Below, one piece after another: positions 60,938 through 64,000 of a stretch of 64,000 nucleotides of DNA (its first letter is position 1; each line of letters opens with the position of its first letter). The position numbers and the translations under genes were made by a program. Origin of the DNA: Hypericum androsaemum (lineage: Eukaryota > Streptophyta > Magnoliopsida > Malpighiales > Hypericaceae); NCBI GenBank assembly GCA_963995505.1, contig OZ023180.1:6297263-6361262 (forward strand), in the 5' to 3' direction. The notes under the pieces are model-generated. The model worked only from the letters and a program-made list of their open reading frames with translations, was not told the DNA's origin and made no database searches.

Positions 60938-61091
60938 TAGGTTATTGACCATCAGATTTAAAGACAATCAAATCTGACGGCCCATTTAGTCCCCACTCAA
61001 TCCGGTCTCCGACGGTGACAGAATAAGACTTCATAATTATTATCTTATGATTACAGGTGGACCGACTTAGTTCAATGAAATCGATGATGGC

Positions 61092-63293
61092 ATGTCCCTC
61101 CCTCCTCTCCTCCGATTCCTTCACCACCTCCAACCACCAACCTCTTCCCCGATGGTCTGTCCCTCCTCCTTGATCCCTCCACCCTTAGATACTAATCCCT
61201 TCAACTCTAACCTCCCCTCTTGCCTCAATCCCCACTTGTCTCGCTTTTCCCCTCCCAAATCTTCCCAGGCCTGCCATCCTATGGTGAACCCTCCTCCTAT
61301 AACAACGTTGTATGTGGACTGTCTTCCCTCCCCGTGGTACCCAGAGAATCTGCGCAACTTTTTCTCGAAGAACAAAAAAGTTCTTGATGCCTACATCCCA
61401 CCAAACTTTCGAAGCGGGGTTCTAAGTTTGGTTTCATTAGGGTTCCTCAAGGCCCAGATGTTGCCAATGTTATCTCGAAGCTAAATGGCCTCATTGTTGG
61501 AAAGTACAAGATCTTCGTGGCTGCTGCTCGGTTCGATCGGCCTTCCAAAGCCCACGCCCCTAGGGCTGCCACAAGTGTGAACTCGTCTCAGGCCGCTAGG
61601 TTCGATCGGCCCCCCAAAGTTTCGGTCCCGGTTGGGCCACTTCTTAGTATTGATCGTCGTTTGGGCAATCTCACCTTATGTCGTGGCTCTGCTTAAGTTG
61701 CCTCCCACGACTAACTCGAAGTCGTCTGTAGCAGACGGCTCTTCTTTTACTCCGGTGATCCTTCTGTCCCCTGCTTTTGCCGATGTTCTCATCCGTAGTC
61801 TTATCATCGAGCTGGCTAACGTCAAACAGATTTGTGGAGTGGCCCGTTTGCTGGATTCTATAGGCGTGCATCCTAAGTCTATTAAACTTTTGGGAAAAAA
61901 GCATGTTTTAATCTCCTTCCCAGATATGGAGGAGAAATCCAAATGGCTGTCGGTGCTTGAAGGCCATTTTCCATGCGTGTCGGATTGGACTCCTACTTTC
62001 GGTTCTACATCCTGCTTTGCTAAGATTATATGCCATAGAATTCCACTTAACGCTCGAAGTAACGATCTCTTGGAGATTTTAATCTTTTCGTTTGGTTCTT
62101 TGGTGCAGGTGGTGAGGTGCCCAGATGCTGGGTTGATCATCGATGAGGTTTGCCTAGTCAGCATCACGACTAACCCCCAGACCATCACTTGTTCGATTCC
62201 GGTCCTGATCGGAGGTCATCCGCATATGTGTCACATCCGGGAAGTAGGGCTGGTGGATTCCCTCCTTGATTGGTATTCAAGGATATTTGATTTCGGGATT
62301 GGTAGATTTAATGATGATGGCATTGCCCGGGTGGAGTTTTCGATCACGACAGTCAAAAAGTCTCAAATACTCCTCGATGGTGGTGTCTCTCATCCTAGGG
62401 TGGTGGGCCCACAAGAGCCTACTCGTCATGCCCATTTTCCTTCCAGGCATAGGGGAAGTTTTCCTCGAAACTTGGGCCGGGCAGTTTCTGTTGGACGTCT
62501 CTTGGAGTCTCCCATGCAGGGGGCAACTATCCTATTAATTGCTGCCAGATGGTGAAGCCTTCCGTCTTCGCCTGACTGTGGTTCAGCTTCAGTGGGCCAG
62601 ACTCTCTCAAGGCCCAACAGTCTGCCTCTTTCATCTTCTATTAGCATAAGCCCCTTTTTATAGTCTGGACCTGTGGCTGAATCACAATTGCGCCCCCCTG
62701 TGAGTGATACTAGTGAGGCTCAACTGGTGGATATTCCGATCATGTTTTCTGAGGAGCCTCCCATTCTCCCGAAAAACCAAAAATTAAAGAAGAGAAGAAG
62801 CTCTCTTCAAAATCTATTAGCTTGCTTCTCCAAAAAGCTAAGCCATTTTGTATGGTCCCTATAACCAATTCCATGAATAAGATGCACTGTGTTGGTCATA
62901 GTGGCACCTCGTCTCCCTGCCCTATTGGAAGGCGTGGCAAAAACCTAATGCAGTGGGAGGAGAAAGTTTGGGTTATTTGGGAGGTAGCTAAAGTCGTTGG
63001 GGTTCTAATAATGATGGGCATCTCACTAGTCTGCTAGAGGAAGCAATCCCTAAGGATACTGGTAATTTTGAAGCCGAGGGTTTTAGCCGCACCTATTGGA
63101 GATAATAGGTGTCAATGAATTGCCTCCTATGGAACCCTTGGGGTATCAACGCCCCTTCTAGGAGAAGGATTGTGAAAAGATTGGTTCGAAGCAATCAGGT
63201 TGATTTTTTGGTGCTGACAGAAACTAAAGTGGTGAATCCGTCCTTTCATTTGGCTAAGTAGTTATGGAGGAGCGAAACAATAGGGTGGGAGGC
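61092..63293 (+). pseudogene. LINE of the RRM-ORF1 type: ORF1 and start of ORF2, broken
   Basis: ORF1: a Pro-rich start, then an RRM (TTLYVDCLPSPWYPENL, DAYIPPNFRSG; after a frame change near 61425, RNP1 KFGFIRV and LNGLIVGKYKIFV), then, from about 61740, a DUF4283-like part (LLGKKHVLISFPDMEEKSKW, EGHFPCVSDW, DWTPTFGSTSCFAK). ORF2 begins NCLLWNPWGINAPSRRR near 63117 with LVLTETK, the endonuclease start, and has an early stop near 63259. At 63294 it is cut by another element. Frameshifts and stops disable it. Confidence 0.75.
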
Positions 63294-64000
63294 TGTCACG
63301 ACCCAAATCTGGGGTCGGTGACCGGCGCTAGACTTCGACTCCTTTTATTCACACAAGAAATCTAGCCAGCCTCAAACGTATTCAGATTTATAATCATAAG
63401 CATTTAAACATAAAATGTAAAACTTAATGATCTTTAGTTTCATATTCCAAATTTACAAAATATAAGCCAAGCTTTTTCTTTTTAATACATACTCCCAAGA
63501 TCAAAATAAATCATATGACTACGGAGCTTCTAGATCAATAAGGAAAATACAAACTGGAGACCTCCAGACCAGTTTCGAAGAATAAAGCGGACTTAGTACG
63601 ATTAGAGTAGATCTCCGAACCAACACAACTCGTATTCGAGTTCCTGCAAAACTGGTGAGAGGGGGGATGAGTGTTTTGGAACACTCAGTAAATAAATAAG
63701 ATATGCATCGCAATTTATTTAGCTACTCAATGCACAAACATACCTAAAATTGCATATAACTAACATGGCAAATAAATTATGCGGAGGCGGAGATGTAAAT
63801 TATTCAAAAGTCATACTTACCAGATGACCAAATATAGCATATAGTCACAGAAACATAAGCAAATTACGCAACGTTCCATATCGTCACGCAATTTGACACA
63901 TGACACATAATTCCAATATCATATAGCAAAACTGACGAACATTCGGCAAGATCTAGATAGTGTCACTCCAACCCCGACACGAGGATACCATATCTCATAG
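63294..64000. mobile_element. Start of an LTR retrotransposon (TGTCACGACCC-type LTR), continues beyond the window
   Basis: The LINE endonuclease frame ends abruptly at tgtcacgacccaaatctgg, a terminus common to a large group of plant LTRs (mostly Ty3/gypsy). The following 700 bases are non-coding. The 5 bases before it (gaggc) would be the target duplication; the partner lies outside. Orientation cannot be told from this end alone. Confidence 0.6.

Overview
The window is AT-rich nuclear DNA from a flowering plant, most likely a eudicot. The evidence is a COP1 last exon, an intron-bearing ACC oxidase gene, an intronless plant-type ANTH/AP180 gene, GT-AG introns, and plant-specific retrotransposons (Ty1/copia, LINEs with DUF4283 or RRM ORF1s, PIF/Harbinger elements, tRNA-derived SINEs). 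I cannot name the species.

Six gene loci can be supported. They are the last exon of COP1 (16-186, +); an ACC oxidase with 4 exons and 321 codons (19992-21398, -); a 167-residue C3HC4 RING protein (42615-43118, -); an 11-exon P-loop NTPase family protein of 570 residues (45635-50203, -) with one apparent GC-AG intron; a 619-residue ANTH clathrin-assembly protein (57729-59588, -); and, weakly, a 61-residue ORF behind a TATA box (1384-1569, -). A chain of phase-compatible exons with no known identity (44803-45540, -) lies just 3' of the NTPase gene. These genes share no pathway; the window is a set of gene islands in transposon-rich DNA.

Transposon layers: 6225-12137 is a copia element with a 5-bp target duplication, disabled by about a dozen stops, and with LTRs whose central parts do not match. 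13986-17286 is a pair of nested long inverted repeats holding an oligosaccharyltransferase-subunit gene fragment and a PIF/Harbinger MITE; a second copy of that MITE lies at 21724-22367. 23191-33286 is a nest: a truncated minus-strand LINE broken by a solo LTR and by a non-autonomous LTR element, which is itself broken by a 5.8-kb LINE; target duplications support three of the four insertions, and the solo LTR is placed by LINE continuity. 34000-37650 has two SINEs with perfect target duplications and a short reverse-oriented LTR element. 40911-41993 is a PIF/Harbinger derivative with a transposase tail. 52675-60940 has a 5S rRNA-derived segment, a truncated LINE with a 17-bp target duplication, a 0.73-kb direct duplication carrying an RRM fragment, and a 22-bp minisatellite. 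61092-63293 is an RRM-type LINE cut by the start of another LTR element that runs off the window.

All calls come from reading the sequence by eye. Element boundaries rest on target duplications where stated; family names rest on recognised motifs and were not checked by database search.
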